Made by a program: the position numbers and the translations under genes. A DNA stretch of 64,000 nt from Candidatus Tectimicrobiota bacterium. GTDB taxonomy: Bacteria; Tectomicrobia; Entotheonellia; Entotheonellales; Entotheonellaceae. Positions 18,143-26,670 of the stretch are shown here, in pieces. The notes under the pieces were generated by a model. It saw only the letters and a list, made by a program, of their open reading frames with translations. It ran no database searches and was not told the DNA's origin. The stretch is from assembly GCA_026005175.1 (NCBI GenBank), contig BPKO01000014.1:5768-69767 (forward strand), written 5' to 3'. Every line of letters starts with the position of its first letter. The stretch's first letter is position 1.

Positions 18143-18724
18143 CTAGCTGCGCAGGTTCTTCGCCACAAAGTCCCAGTTCACGAGGTTCCAGAAGGCCCGC
18201 ACGTAGTCTGGTCTGGCGTTGCGGTAGTCGATGTAGTAAGCGTGCTCCCAGACGTCAAGGGTCAACAGCGGCGTCTTGCCGTCGCGCAGCGGGTTGCCGG
18301 CGTTGGCGAGGTTTTCGATGGTGATGCGGCCGTCTTTGTCCTTGGCCAGCCAAGTCCAGCCTGAGCCAAAGAGGCTAATCGCCGCATTGGTAAAAGCCTC
18401 CTTGAAGGCCTCAAAGCTGCTGAAGGCCTGGTTGATAGCGGCCGCCACGTCTCCAGAGGGCACCCCGCCGCCACGCGGTGACATGCAGTGCCAGTAGAAG
18501 GTGTGGTTCCAGACCTGGGCGGCGTTGTTGAAGAGGGCGCCGTCGGCGGTGCGGATGAGCTCTTCGAGGGATTTGTTCGCTTCTGGCTTGCCTTCGGTCA
18601 AGCGATTGAGGTTGTTGACGTAAGCCTGGTGATGCTTGCCGTAGTGGTACTCGATGGTCTCTGCCGAAATATGGGGCTGCAGGGCATCCTTGGGATAGGG
18701 GAGCTCGGGCAGCGTAAACGCCAT
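18143..18724 (-). CDS. sodB: superoxide dismutase, Fe type
   Basis: 193-aa cytoplasmic SOD converting superoxide to H2O2 and O2. The protein starts MAFTLPELPYPKDAL; metal ligands lie in HYGKHH (His27 region), WNHTFYW, and DVWEHAYYIDY (Asp and His). The active-site NNAAQVWNHTFYW with Gln and the following CMSPRGGG favour the iron rather than manganese form. The ATG at 18724 is supported by GGAGG 8 nt upstream within a longer ORF. A 230-nt divergent intergenic region separates it from the GGT gene; no clear promoter is visible. Confidence 0.95.
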   Translation of the reverse strand: MAFTLPELPYPKDALQPHISAETIEYHYGKHHQAYVNNLNRLTEGKPEANKSLEELIRTADGALFNNAAQVWNHTFYWHCMSPRGGGVPSGDVAAAINQAFSSFEAFKEAFTNAAISLFGSGWTWLAKDKDGRITIENLANAGNPLRDGKTPLLTLDVWEHAYYIDYRNARPDYVRAFWNLVNWDFVAKNLRS

Positions 18725-18954
18725 CGCTTGAGCCTCCATCGTTGCATAAATGTTATCGCTGGGGAAGCGCGCCCGGCGGGCACCTTCCCGTCCCTTACAC
18801 GGCGTCTCTTCCGGATAGCTAGGATCTAGAATGGCAGAGGCCGCGGCGGTTGTCAATTGCCAACGGCCTTGGCTCGCCAGCCGCTTGGGTGCAGCGCGCC
18901 GGCATGGTAAGATCCCGGGGCGGTGAGCTGACCCCAGAGAAAAGGAGCGGCGGC

Positions 18955-20694
18955 ATGGAAGAGAAGCCCATTGCCGGAGCCTATCGCCCGGCGATCATGG
19001 GAATGCACGGCATGGTCTCCTCAGGACACTACCTGGCGTCGCTGGCAGCGCAGCGCGTCCTTGCCCGCGGAGGCAACGCCATAGACGCCGGGGTGGCCGC
19101 CGGGCTGTGCCTAGGCGTGGTACACACCGACATGGTGAACTTTGCCGGCGTGGCCCCCATCATGCTTTACCTGGCGGCCGAAGGGCGCGTGGTGACCATC
19201 AGCGGCTTGGGGCGCTGGCCGCGTGCCGCCAGCGTGGCCTTCTTCCAGGAGCACTGCGGCGGCCGCATTCCCCTGGGCGTGCTGCGCTGCGTTACCCCGG
19301 CGGCGCCCGATGCCTGGCTTACGGCGCTGGAGCGCTACGGCACCCTGTCCCTGGCCGAGGTGATGGCGGAAGCGGTGGCGCTTGCCGAAGAGGGCTTCCC
19401 CATGCACCCGTTTATGGCCGCCAACTTGCGCGAGCACGCCGCGCAGCTGGCGCAGTGGCCCAGCAGCGCCGCGGTGTTTCTCCCTGGCGGACGCCCTCCG
19501 GCGCCGGGCGAGCGGTTTGTGCAGCGTGACCTGGCGCGCACCCTGCGGCGCCTGCTGGAAGCCGAGGCGCGCGCCAGCGGCCAGGGGCGCGAAGCCGGCA
19601 TCCAGGCGGCGCGCGACGCCTTCTACCGCGGTGAGGTGGCGCGGGACATCGCGGCCTTTTTTCGGGCCGAAGGCGGCCTGCTTACGGAAGACGACTTGGC
19701 GGCGTTTCGCGTGCAGCTCGAAGAGCCGGTGCGGGTGGCGTTCCGCGACTACGAAATATATACCTGTGGCCCTTGGTGCCAGGGGCCGGTATTGGCGCAG
19801 GCCCTGGCGCTGCTGGCCAACGAGGACTTGGAGGGACTGGGTCACAACTCCCCGGCGTACATCCACCTGCTCACCGAGGCCCTGAAGCTGGCCTTTGCCG
19901 ATCGCGAAGCCTACTACGGCGATCCGGAGTTCGTGGCGGTGCCGATGGCAGGCTTGCTCTCTCCGGAGTACGTGGCGGCACGCCGCCGTCTCATCCGCAT
20001 GGAGCGCGCCTGGGACGGCATGCCGCCGGCGGGCGACCCCTGGCGGGGGGAGGCGTGGGCACCGTCGCCCGCTGGCGCGCCGGTGGCTGCGGCCCCGGCC
20101 GCCGAGGCCCTCGACACCAGCTACGTGTGCGTCGTCGACCGCGCCGGCAATGTCTTTTCTGCTACCCCAAGCGACACCTGCATGGGGGCGCCGGTGGTGC
20201 CGGGCACGGGACTGGTGGTGTCAACGCGCGGCTCGCAGTCCTGGGCAGTGCCCGGCCACCCCAGCGCCGTGGCGCCCTGGAAGCGGCCCCGCCTGACGCC
20301 CTGCCCAGCGATTGTCTTCAAGCGCGGCAAGCCCTTCATGCCCCTGGGCACGCCGGGCGGCGACGTGCAGTGCCAGGCCATGCTGCAGGTCTTCCTCAAC
20401 CTCGCCGTCTTTGGCATGGACCCGCAGCAGGCCGTAGAAGCGCCGCGCTTTGCCACGTTTAGCTTTCCGGGCTCCTTTGAACCCCACCCTTACCTGCCCA
20501 ACGAGCTGCGCCTGGAGCGCCGCCTGGCCCAGCGCGTGGGCGAAGCCCTGGCAGCCAAAGGCCACAAGGTGGTGCCGTGGCCCGACTGGACGTGGCGGGC
20601 CGGCGGGGTCTGCACCATCACCATCGATGCGGCCAGCGGGGTGCTGACGGCCGGGGCCGACCCGCGCCGCATGAGTTACGCCATCGGCTGGTAA
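18955..20694 (+). CDS. gamma-glutamyltranspeptidase family protein
   Basis: 579-aa Ntn-hydrolase that should autoprocess at Thr in LDTSYVCVVD (about residue 388) to form large and small subunits. RVLARGGNAIDAGVAAGLCLGVV at the N-terminus is the family signature, and GLLTEDDLAAFRVQ and TPSDTCMGAPVVPGTGL lie in the expected order. The start at 18955 follows AAAAGGAG. The first residues lack an obvious signal peptide, so the enzyme may be cytoplasmic, unlike classical periplasmic GGT. It could hydrolyse gamma-glutamyl amides or cephalosporin-like acyl groups. A second paralog is at 41613-43262. Confidence 0.9.
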   Translation: MEEKPIAGAYRPAIMGMHGMVSSGHYLASLAAQRVLARGGNAIDAGVAAGLCLGVVHTDMVNFAGVAPIMLYLAAEGRVVTISGLGRWPRAASVAFFQEHCGGRIPLGVLRCVTPAAPDAWLTALERYGTLSLAEVMAEAVALAEEGFPMHPFMAANLREHAAQLAQWPSSAAVFLPGGRPPAPGERFVQRDLARTLRRLLEAEARASGQGREAGIQAARDAFYRGEVARDIAAFFRAEGGLLTEDDLAAFRVQLEEPVRVAFRDYEIYTCGPWCQGPVLAQALALLANEDLEGLGHNSPAYIHLLTEALKLAFADREAYYGDPEFVAVPMAGLLSPEYVAARRRLIRMERAWDGMPPAGDPWRGEAWAPSPAGAPVAAAPAAEALDTSYVCVVDRAGNVFSATPSDTCMGAPVVPGTGLVVSTRGSQSWAVPGHPSAVAPWKRPRLTPCPAIVFKRGKPFMPLGTPGGDVQCQAMLQVFLNLAVFGMDPQQAVEAPRFATFSFPGSFEPHPYLPNELRLERRLAQRVGEALAAKGHKVVPWPDWTWRAGGVCTITIDAASGVLTAGADPRRMSYAIGW

Positions 20695-20709
20695 AAGACC
20701 GGCATGGCC

Positions 20710-21477
20710 TCAGACCGCGGTGCGCCCGCCATCGACAGGAAAAATCGCCCCGGTGACCCAGGCGGACTCGTCCGAAGCCAGGTAGACGGCCAGGCCCACC
20801 ACGTCCTGCGCCGTGCCCAGGCGGCCCAGGGGATGCTGGGCGACGATTTGCTGGTAGCGGGCGGGGTCTTGCAACAAGGCAGCGGTCATCGGCGTTTCCA
20901 GGGTGCTGGGGCAGATGGCGTTGACGCGCACGTTGTGGCGGGCATAAGTGGCGGCCATGGCGCGCGTCAGGGCCACCACGCCGCCTTTGCTGGCGTGGTA
21001 GGCGTGCCCGGCGTTAGGGCTGCCGATGAGCCCGGCGACCGAGGCGACGTTGATCACCGAGCCGCCGCCCGCCTGAATGAGGAGCGGAATGGCGTGCTTG
21101 GCGCAGAGAAAAACGCCTTTGAGGTTGACGTCGAGGATGCGGTTCCAGCCCTCGACGCTGAGCTGGGTGACCTCGCCGTCGAGCCCCTGCCCGATGATGC
21201 CGGCGTTGTTGTAAAGCACGTGCAGGGCCCCGTACTGCCGCAAGGCAGCCGCCACCAGGGCCTGCACGCTGGCTTCAGAAGCCACGTCGGCAGGGACGAA
21301 GCAGGCCTCACCGCCGCTTTCCCGCACCAGGTGCAGGGTCTGGTTGCCCCCCTCGGCGTCGATGTCGCTGATGACCACCCGGGCGCCTTCTTGGGCGAAG
21401 CGGATGGCCACGGCGCGCCCCTGGCCGCTGGCCCCGCCGGTGATCAGTGCCACTTTGCCACGCAGTCTGTCCGCCAT
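20710..21477 (-). CDS. short-chain dehydrogenase/reductase
   Basis: 255-aa classical SDR. The cofactor motif TGGASGQG is at residues 13-20, an Asp after beta-2 (ISDID) suggests NAD rather than NADP, NNAG is near residue 88, and the catalytic Ser, Tyr and Lys lie in NVASVAGLIG and YHASK, with PVDGG near the C-terminus. Substrate unknown; an alcohol/ketone oxidoreduction is expected. It ends 15 nt from the stop of the GGT gene (convergent) and is divergent from the MFS transporter. Confidence 0.9.
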   Translation of the reverse strand: MADRLRGKVALITGGASGQGRAVAIRFAQEGARVVISDIDAEGGNQTLHLVRESGGEACFVPADVASEASVQALVAAALRQYGALHVLYNNAGIIGQGLDGEVTQLSVEGWNRILDVNLKGVFLCAKHAIPLLIQAGGGSVINVASVAGLIGSPNAGHAYHASKGGVVALTRAMAATYARHNVRVNAICPSTLETPMTAALLQDPARYQQIVAQHPLGRLGTAQDVVGLAVYLASDESAWVTGAIFPVDGGRTAV

Positions 21478-21587
21478 GGTGCCCTCTCATCGCTTGCAGG
21501 TTGTCCAGAGGTCTTGGTGTGGCCTCGACCCTACGCCAGCCCCGCAGCGCTGTCAAGGCCTCTCCCAGGCCGTGCCGGAGCCCGGCC

Positions 21588-22913
21588 ATGAGCCGACCGT
21601 CGCTGGCAGCGCGCCTGCCGTTTTTCTACGGCTGGGTAGTGGTGGCGGTGGCGTTTGTGACCATGGGCATCGGGGTCAACACGCGGACGGCGTTTTCGCT
21701 GCTTTTTCCGCCGCTTTTGGCCGAGTTTGGCTGGCCGCGCGGCGTCACGGCCGCGGCCTTTTCCCTGGGCTTTCTCGCCTCGACCCTCTACGCCCCCTTT
21801 CTGGGGCTGCTCATGGACCGCTGGGGGCCGCGGTGGGTGATCCCGCTGGGGGTGTGCCTGGTCAGCGCCGGCATGGTCTTGGCCACCCAGATACGCCACC
21901 CCTGGCAGCTCTACCTGAGCCTGGGGGTGCTGGTGGTGGGCGGAAGCGTCTTCCTGAGCTATATTGGCCACTCGCTGTTTTTGCCCAACTGGTTCGTGCG
22001 CCGGCGCGGCCTGGCCATCGGCATCGCCTTTTCCGGGGTGGGAGTGGGGTCGATGGTGCTTTTCCCCTGGCTGCAAGCGCTGATTGTCCGCCTGGGCTGG
22101 CGCCAGGCCTGCTGGACGCTGGCGGCGCTTTTGGTGGTGACCTTGCTGCCGCTCAATTTCTGCCTGCAGCGCCAGCGGCCGCAAGACCTGGGCCTGGCAC
22201 CCGACGGCGATACCCCCGGGGAGCCGGTGGCGCCGGAGGCGGCGGCCAACGTCGTCGACCCGGCCTGGGCGGCGGTGGAGTGGACGCTCTGGCGGGCCAT
22301 GCGCACGGCACGCTTCTGGTGGCTCTTCGTGGCGTTTTTTGCCAGCCTCTTTGCCTGGTACGCGGTGCAGGTGCACCAGACCAAGTACTTGCTCGAAGTC
22401 GGGTTTTCTGCCGAGCAGGCGGCGTATGCCCTGGGGCTGGTGGGCCTGACGGGGATCGCCGGGCAGATCGCCCTTGGCCACCTTTCGGACCGCCTTGGCC
22501 GCGAGTGGGCCTGGACGCTGAGCGGCTGTGGCTACGTGGCCTGCTACGGGCTGCTGCTGCTCATGCAGCGCACGCCGCTGCCGCTTTTCATGTACGCCAT
22601 GGTGGCCGCCCAGGGCCTGCTGGGCTACGGCCTGGCTTCGGTTTACGGCGCCATTCCGGCCGAGCTGTTTCAGGGCAAGCACTACGGGACGATTTTTGGC
22701 ACCCTGAGCCTGGCCTCCAGCCTCGGCGCCGCCGCTGGCCCCTGGGTGGCGGGTAGCGTGTACGACCGCACCGGCAGCTATACTCTAGCGTTCTGGCTGG
22801 CCATCGGCCTGAGCCTGCTCTCCATCGTGGCCGTGTGGCGGGCGGCGCCGCGCAAGGTGCGGGCGGTGGCCGGCCGTCTCCCCAAGCGCCCGCCGGTGCC
22901 GGAGGAAGGGTGA
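21588..22913 (+). CDS. MFS transporter
   Basis: 441-aa integral membrane protein with roughly 12 hydrophobic segments in the usual 6+6 arrangement. Near the N-terminus are FFYGWVVVAVAFVTMGIGVN and, in the first cytoplasmic loop, LLMDRWGPRW (the MFS D-R/K-x-G-R-R-like motif); the equivalent loop of the second half reads GHLSDRLGREW. This resembles the oxalate/monocarboxylate-type MFS family, so an organic acid is a plausible substrate, but this is inference. The ATG at 21588 follows CGGAG. The hotdog protein begins 5 nt after the stop, suggesting an operon. Confidence 0.88.
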   Translation: MSRPSLAARLPFFYGWVVVAVAFVTMGIGVNTRTAFSLLFPPLLAEFGWPRGVTAAAFSLGFLASTLYAPFLGLLMDRWGPRWVIPLGVCLVSAGMVLATQIRHPWQLYLSLGVLVVGGSVFLSYIGHSLFLPNWFVRRRGLAIGIAFSGVGVGSMVLFPWLQALIVRLGWRQACWTLAALLVVTLLPLNFCLQRQRPQDLGLAPDGDTPGEPVAPEAAANVVDPAWAAVEWTLWRAMRTARFWWLFVAFFASLFAWYAVQVHQTKYLLEVGFSAEQAAYALGLVGLTGIAGQIALGHLSDRLGREWAWTLSGCGYVACYGLLLLMQRTPLPLFMYAMVAAQGLLGYGLASVYGAIPAELFQGKHYGTIFGTLSLASSLGAAAGPWVAGSVYDRTGSYTLAFWLAIGLSLLSIVAVWRAAPRKVRAVAGRLPKRPPVPEEG

Positions 22914-22918
22914 GGAGG

Positions 22919-23788
22919 ATGAGCGTCGCGCAGGCCCGAGAGCGGTTTGCCCGCATGCCGTTTGCCGCCCACCTTGGCATTGGCAGCGCCGAGGTGGCGC
23001 CGCAGCGGGCAGTGGTGACGCTGCCGTACCGGCAGGAAAATGCCAACCCTGGCGGGGTGCTGCACGGCGGCGCCACGGCTTCGCTGCTCCACCTGGCCGG
23101 AGAGCTGGCGGTATGGAGCGACGTCGACCTGGCTGCCCCGCTCGTGCTTGGCCCCGTTGACGTAACCATCCAGTATCTCTCCCCAGTCCTGGGCGACGAG
23201 CTGGTGGCCACGGCCTGCGTGCTGCGGCGCGGCCGCGACTTTTTTTTCGTGGAGGTGACGGTGTGCACGCCGCAGCAGCGGCTGGTGAGCAAGGGCCTGC
23301 TGAGCTACCGGGCGGCTGACTACACGGGCCGGCCGCGGCGCCTGCTGTCGAGTCCCGAATATCTCGCCGCGCCCTCACCGGCCACGGCCACGCCCCTGCC
23401 GTGGCTTGACGGCCCCTACATGCGTAAGCTGCGCATGACCACCTTGCACCAGAGCCCGGGACGGGTGCGCCTGTGCCTGCCGTGCTGGACACCGCTTACC
23501 GGGGCCGGGGAGACCCTGCACGAAGGAGTGCTGGCCTCGCTGTGCGACACCGCTGGCACCATGGCGGCCTGGAGTCTGGTGCGGCCCCAGGGTGCCCGCG
23601 GCGCCACGGTGGGCATGCAGCTCAGCTATCCTGGCGTGCCGGCGCACGAAGCGGTGATCGCCGATGCCCGCGTGCAGTACCGCTCCGAGGAACTCTTTTT
23701 TGCCACGGTGCAGGCGTTTACGGCCACCTCGCGCCAGCCGGTGGCCCTGGGAAACGTGACGTACCGCCTCCTGGAGGCGCCTCCGTAG
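22919..23788 (+). CDS. tandem hotdog-fold thioesterase (PaaI/YdiI-like)
   Basis: 289-aa protein made of two PaaI-type hotdog domains. The first holds ENANPGGVLHGGATASLLH (about residues 40-58) and the second GETLHEGVLASLCDTAGT (about 196-213), each the active-site helix of acyl-CoA thioesterases; the second domain has HEG in place of HGG. It probably hydrolyses an aryl- or acyl-CoA ester. Two stacked Shine-Dalgarno sequences (GGAGG, GAGGAGG) precede the ATG at 22919. It follows the MFS gene and converges on the phosphodiesterase gene 6 nt away. Confidence 0.85.
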   Translation: MSVAQARERFARMPFAAHLGIGSAEVAPQRAVVTLPYRQENANPGGVLHGGATASLLHLAGELAVWSDVDLAAPLVLGPVDVTIQYLSPVLGDELVATACVLRRGRDFFFVEVTVCTPQQRLVSKGLLSYRAADYTGRPRRLLSSPEYLAAPSPATATPLPWLDGPYMRKLRMTTLHQSPGRVRLCLPCWTPLTGAGETLHEGVLASLCDTAGTMAAWSLVRPQGARGATVGMQLSYPGVPAHEAVIADARVQYRSEELFFATVQAFTATSRQPVALGNVTYRLLEAPP

Positions 23789-23794
23789 CGGTCC

Positions 23795-25270
23795 TTAGGC
23801 CTCCACCCAGGCGCGCTCGAGGTAGGGCGTGGTCCCCACGCGGGTAAGGGTGAGGTGCTGCCGGTACCGGCCGGCCGGGGTGGGCGCCTCGGCGGTATAG
23901 GTGCGAGTCTCTACCGGCAGCTCGACGGCGGCGGGGGTGGCAAGGGCCTCGTGCAGCACCCGGCCCTCGATGCCGGCCGGCAGGGGATAGCCGAGCAGGT
24001 GCAGCACCGTCGGCATGAGGTCAAAAGTGCCGCTGGGCAGCTCGCTGGCATAGCCCTCGCGAAAGGCCGGGCCGTAGGCGACGCAGAGGCTATGGAGCTC
24101 TTGAGGGCTCAATCCGCCGTGGGTGCTGCCGCCCAGGGGCAAATACGAGTCGTCGTAGCAGCCGCCGCGCACGCCGTGGGCATCGGGCGCCTCGTCGCTG
24201 CGCAGGACGTAGATGAGGTCGGCGGCGCGGGGGTGCTCGACGTTGACCAGGGCACGGGCAAAGGTGCCGGGCACCAGCCCCTCGACGGCGTTTTTGCCCG
24301 GGGTAAAAAGGGGACCGCACCAGGGCTGGGCGAGCAGCCAGGTGGCGACTTGGGGCAGCAGGCGGGGCTGGCGCACGTGGAGGGCGCCGCAGCACCAGGG
24401 CACCACGGCGATGTCGGCATCCTCGTAGCTGCCGTGGCGGGCGGCAAAGCCGGCGGCCGCCAGCGCGGCACGCACGTCGACTTTGTGGCGCACCGTGAGG
24501 TGGCCGTGGTCAGAGAGCACGATGAGGTTAACCGCTTCGCGCTGGGCGGGCTGCTGCAGCCAGTCCAGGAGGCGCCCGAGCTGGGTATCAACGGCGCGCA
24601 GGGCTTCCTCCGCGGCCGGCGAGCCAATGCCGCAGTAGTGGTAAGTGCGGTCGGGGTCGGAAAACCACAAGATGGTCACCCGCGGCCGGTGCACGGGGAA
24701 GACGTACTCGAGAAACACGGTGGTCAGGTAAGCCAGCCGCGCGGCGTCGGGGGTGCCGGCCGCCGGCGGCGGACCGAAGCGCTCGAGGATGGCGGTTGCT
24801 TCCTGTGGCGGGAAAGAAGGCGCCAGCCCGTGCGCCGAGAAGACAAGCCCGCCTTGGCGCTTGACGGTGTGGTGCATGAGCCGGTTCGAGCCGGTGGTGC
24901 CGGCGCTGAGGGCAGCCAGGATCTGGCCGTGGGCGGCGAGGATCTCGCCCAGGCTGGGCGTACAGAGCAGCCGGCCTCCAAAGTAAGCGTTGGCGGCTTC
25001 CACCACGTCGTACTTGCCCAAGTCGACGGCGCGGTCGGCAAACAGGCCGGGCACAAAAAGCGAGTTGTTCACCACGCCATGAGTGCCTGCCGTGGCCCCG
25101 GTGACCAGGCTGGCCACGTTCACTCGCGTGGCGGTGGGGAAAACGGCCCGGTGGTGGCGAAAGTGGACTCCTTGCTGCATCAGGCGCCAGAGGGTAGGCA
25201 TGCGCTCTGGCGTCACCCTGTCGGGCCGCAGGCCGTCAAGACCGACGATGAGAACATGCGGCGAGGGCAT
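23795..25270 (-). CDS. alkaline phosphatase-superfamily phosphodiesterase/nucleotide pyrophosphatase
   Basis: 491-aa metal hydrolase of the type I phosphodiesterase/nucleotide pyrophosphatase group. The first metal Asp is in LIVGLDGLRPD (about residues 7-17), the nucleophile Thr/Ser lies in FPTATRVNVASLVTGATAGTHG, and LSDHGH and STHGGLS supply later metal ligands. It likely cleaves a phosphomono- or diester or phosphonate in the cytoplasm; no signal peptide is seen at the chosen ATG (25270). It is divergent from, and structurally related to, the phosphonoacetate hydrolase-like gene, 106 nt apart. Confidence 0.85.
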   Translation of the reverse strand: MPSPHVLIVGLDGLRPDRVTPERMPTLWRLMQQGVHFRHHRAVFPTATRVNVASLVTGATAGTHGVVNNSLFVPGLFADRAVDLGKYDVVEAANAYFGGRLLCTPSLGEILAAHGQILAALSAGTTGSNRLMHHTVKRQGGLVFSAHGLAPSFPPQEATAILERFGPPPAAGTPDAARLAYLTTVFLEYVFPVHRPRVTILWFSDPDRTYHYCGIGSPAAEEALRAVDTQLGRLLDWLQQPAQREAVNLIVLSDHGHLTVRHKVDVRAALAAAGFAARHGSYEDADIAVVPWCCGALHVRQPRLLPQVATWLLAQPWCGPLFTPGKNAVEGLVPGTFARALVNVEHPRAADLIYVLRSDEAPDAHGVRGGCYDDSYLPLGGSTHGGLSPQELHSLCVAYGPAFREGYASELPSGTFDLMPTVLHLLGYPLPAGIEGRVLHEALATPAAVELPVETRTYTAEAPTPAGRYRQHLTLTRVGTTPYLERAWVEA

Positions 25271-25376
25271 GCTGGGGTATCCTTCTGCAAAATGGCCTCT
25301 GGCGTGCCGGGCGCGGCGGCGCCCGCTCGCGTCACCCGCCGGCGCCATGCATGATGGCAGAGAGGAGAAATAGCCG

Positions 25377-26613
25377 ATGACCACGGTCCACGTCAACGGT
25401 CGCACGTATCGCCTGCCGCAGTGCCCTACGGTGCTGGTGTGCATTGACGGCAGTGCCCCCGAGTACTTCAGCGTGGGGTGGCAGCGTGGCCAGCTGCCCA
25501 CCCTGCGGCGCTTTCGCGAGCAGGGCGTCTATGCCCTGGCCAAGGCGGTGGTGCCGACGTTTACCAACCCCAACAACCTTTCCATTGTTACCGGGGCGCC
25601 GCCGGCCGTCCACGGCATCAGCGGCAACTACTTCCTCGACCCGGCCACGGGACAAGAAGTGATGATGAACGAGCCGCACTTTCTGCGCGCCGAGACGATT
25701 CTGGCCGCCCTGTCGCGCTGCGGCGTGCGCGTGGCGGTGGTGACGGCCAAAGACAAGCTGCGCCGTCTGCTGGGGCACGGCCTGCAAGGGGGGATCTGCT
25801 TTTCGGCCGAAAAGGCGCACGCAGCCACCCTGGCCGAAAACGGCATCGAAGGCGTCAATGCCCTGGTGGGCTGGGAGACGCCGGAGGTGTACTCGAGCCA
25901 GCTCAGCGCCTTTGTCATGGAAGCGGGGCTACGCCTCTTGCAAACGCAGGCGCCCGACCTCCTCTACTTGTCGCTCACCGACTACGTGCAGCACAAGCAT
26001 GCGCCCGGAGAGCCAGAGGCAGACCGCTTCTATGCCATGCTCGACGACTACTTTGCCGCTTTTGACCGCCTCGGCGCCGTGGTGGGCATCACCGCCGATC
26101 ACGGCATGAACGACAAACACACCGCCACCGGCGAGCCCAACGTGCTCTACCTGAGTCCGCTGCTTGAGAGCTGGTTGGGCGCGGGCAAGGCGCGAGTGAT
26201 CTTGCCGATCACCGATCCCTACGTGGTGCATCACGGCGCTCTGGGCTCTTTTGCTACGGTCTATCTGGCGCCAGACGTGGACGTCACGGCGGTGGTGGAG
26301 CGGCTGCGCCGCCTTGAGGCTGTCACTTACGTCGGCACCCGCGCCGAGGCCAGTCAGGGCCTTTGCTTTACCTGCCGATCGCATCGGTGACGTGGTGGTG
26401 ATCAGCGACCGCCACACGGTGCTTGGCAAGGCGCCGGCCGACCACGACCTCAGCCTGCTTGCAGGCCGCCTGCGCTCGCACGGCGGCCTGGCCGAGCAAG
26501 AGGTCCCCTTCGTGCTCAACCGTCCCTTGCACGAGGCCTATCGCCACCGGCTGTCGGCGGAGCTGTGGAACTTTGACCTCTTTGACTTTGCCCTTAACGG
26601 GATTGTGCTTTAG
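25377..26613 (+). CDS. phnA: phosphonoacetate hydrolase-like enzyme (frameshifted)
   Basis: AP-superfamily hydrolase resembling PhnA, which splits phosphonoacetate to acetate and phosphate using two zinc ions. LVCIDGSAPEYF at the N-terminus, FTNPNNLSIVTGAPPAVHGI (nucleophile Thr region) and GITADHGMNDKH are close to PhnA. The frame breaks at GGG 26357-26359; deleting one G joins ASQ to AFALPADRIGDVVVISD, then LRSHGGLAEQEVPF, as in PhnA C-termini, ending at 26613 (about 411 aa). GAGAGGAGAAATAG precedes the ATG. The frameshift is more likely sequence error than inactivation. Gene symbol assigned by similarity only. Confidence 0.85.
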
Positions 26614-26645
26614 TCACTTCGGTCGCCAGGCGGACGCCGGTGCCG

Positions 26646-26651
26646 TATAAT
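26646..26651 (+). promoter_or_regulatory. candidate -10 box upstream of coiled-coil gene
   Basis: A perfect TATAAT in otherwise very GC-rich sequence, 20 nt before the start at 26671. No good -35 hexamer is seen at 16-18 nt spacing, so promoter status is tentative. Confidence 0.35.
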
Positions 26652-26670
26652 GGAAGGGCAGGAGGAAGCC

